A stretch of DNA of 30,686 nucleotides. Source: a virus. The stretch covers positions 1-30,686 of IMG/VR virus record IMGVR_UViG_3300021368_000288; one strand, given 5' to 3'. The stretch's first letter is position 1. Every line of letters begins with the position of its first letter. The notes below the pieces were generated by a model that saw only the letters and a program-made list of their open reading frames with translations, was not told the DNA's origin and did not search any database. Positions 30,092 through 30,686 of the stretch are shown here, one piece after another. A program made the position numbers and the translations under genes.

Positions 30092-30572
30092 CCTGTTCCC
30101 AATCCCATTTAAAGTTGATCTGAGGATATTCCACGTTGGTAACTTGTACCTGTGGAGATCCAATTCCATAGATCTGTGCTATTATTTTATAACAAACGTC
30201 AAGTAAACCTTTCAACTCAGTAGGATTCATCTGTCTTAGATCCTTTTCGGATATTTCGGAGATTATATTAAAAATTACAGGTTTTATCTCTTCTGCTAAA
30301 TCTCTAGCGGTTTCTCCAACATAGGATAAAACTGTACTTATGATCTGTTCATTCTCTACTTTATTAATTGCATGAATACGATCAACCCAATGATTTTTAG
30401 ATGAGATCTGTTCTATTCTTCTATCCGTAACTCCGAAGAACTCCGAAACCTTTTTAAGAGATCTTTTTGCTCCTAAATCTTTATAATATACAAATCTTTT
30501 ATAGTCGATGTTTGATTCTCCTATCTGTTGTTGATGAGGAAACGGGATATGCATGTTATCTAAATAATCCAT
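30072..30572 (-). CDS. Small terminase subunit
   Basis: 166 residues. ESNIDYKRFVYYKDLGAKRS and LKKVSEFFGVTDRRIEQISS plus NHWVDRI give the HTH DNA-recognition domain of small terminases, followed by a helical oligomerisation segment and an acidic C-terminus (WDWEQDGDTDY). It selects packaging sites and hands DNA to the large subunit encoded next. The first codons lie in the terminal repeat. There is no SD; a perfect TATAAT lies five bases before the ATG. Confidence 0.75.
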   Translation of the reverse strand: MDYLDNMHIPFPHQQQIGESNIDYKRFVYYKDLGAKRSLKKVSEFFGVTDRRIEQISSKNHWVDRIHAINKVENEQIISTVLSYVGETARDLAEEIKPVIFNIISEISEKDLRQMNPTELKGLLDVCYKIIAQIYGIGSPQVQVTNVEYPQINFKWDWEQDGDTDY

Positions 30573-30686
30573 GATTTATTATATCGTATTATCTTTTTTT
30601 ACAATGTTCACTGCCGTATTTGCAGTTACATAATTGAACGAAAGATCCGTCCTCTTTTAGATAGATTGTACAATTAGCAATTATTT
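30552..30686. repeat. Terminal direct repeat, right copy
   Basis: Partner of the repeat at 1-135. In this copy the base matching position 128 turns the ATG of the small Cys-rich ORF into ATT. The base matching position 4 changes small-terminase codon 6 from Lys (left copy) to Asn. The left copy keeps both overlapping reading frames at the junction intact, so it is probably the better version there. Confidence 0.95.
30578..30583 (-). promoter_or_regulatory. Putative leaderless promoter (-10) for terminase/late genes
   Basis: Minus-strand TATAAT at 30583-30578 (also at 32-27 in the left repeat copy), only five bases upstream of the small terminase ATG, with no Shine-Dalgarno. A start at or next to the ATG would give a leaderless mRNA, frequent in actinobacteria. 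No convincing -35 is seen (TTGTAA at 15-base spacing is the best). Confidence 0.4.

Noticed and set aside
1-30686. CRISPR arrays, tRNAs, integrase, insertion sequences, anti-CRISPR operons
   Set aside because: I saw no regularly spaced repeats, cloverleafs, integrase or transposase motifs. A covariance-model tRNA scan was not possible here.

Overview
The window looks like a complete, circularly closed genome of a small tailed phage with siphovirus-type morphology. The unit length is about 30.55 kb, because bases 1-135 recur almost exactly at 30552-30686. It is AT-rich, and essentially every gene lies on the minus strand in tightly overlapping (ATGA, TGATG, TAATG) order. Small terminase, large terminase, portal, protease, HK97-type major capsid protein, connectors, tail tube, tail chaperones, tape measure, tail tip and fibres follow one another in the standard order. 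No integrase, repressor, DNA polymerase, helicase or primase was recognised, so the phage appears non-temperate by gene content and dependent on host replication. The host is inferred, with moderate confidence, to be a marine low-GC actinobacterium of the Acidimicrobiia / Candidatus Actinomarina kind. The reasons are the large secreted protein with poly-Thr linkers and Glu-rich repeats, a possible leaderless promoter at the small terminase, and several domains I associate with uncultured marine phages.

Layout in the direction of transcription (descending coordinates). Early arm, 7485 to 38: small unknown proteins, many sharing the ribosome-binding sequence AGGAGGTTGAAATG; a possible Rad52/ERF-like annealing protein; a replication-initiator-like winged-helix protein followed by a candidate origin (5226-5324); a transglycosylase-type lysozyme; a Com-like zinc ribbon overlapping a Mom-like DNA-modification gene; an HTH protein; unknowns; then a 720-residue secreted Thr/Glu-rich protein preceded by a 15-codon Cys-rich leader ORF. 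Across the circular junction: terminase (30572-28871), a 1169-residue portal fusion with MuF-like end, protease, capsid, connectors, two tail-tube paralogues, a tail chaperone gene with an apparent +1 (or -2) frameshift, tape measure, tail tip. Adhesion region, 15894-10158: two collinear copies of a three-gene beta-sandwich cassette flanking a glycine-rich adhesin. Last: an HTH protein, a calcineurin-like phosphoesterase, a DUF5675 protein, a holin, a 48-residue protein and a strong hairpin terminator at 7651-7682.

The most interesting non-coding stretch is the 223-base gap 7486-7708 between the end of the late genes and the start of the early genes. It has a perfect 15-bp terminator, a 20/20 inverted repeat (17 of 20 positions able to pair) enclosing an apical domain, a plus-strand TATAAT placed so that transcription would start at the foot of that helix, and two direct repeats of a 12-mer over the early promoter. 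The apical domain holds TTTCAACCTCC, the exact complement of the early ribosome-binding sites. My leading hypothesis is a plus-strand small RNA of about 105 nt that can pair with the Shine-Dalgarno regions of at least six early genes. This is inference from sequence only.
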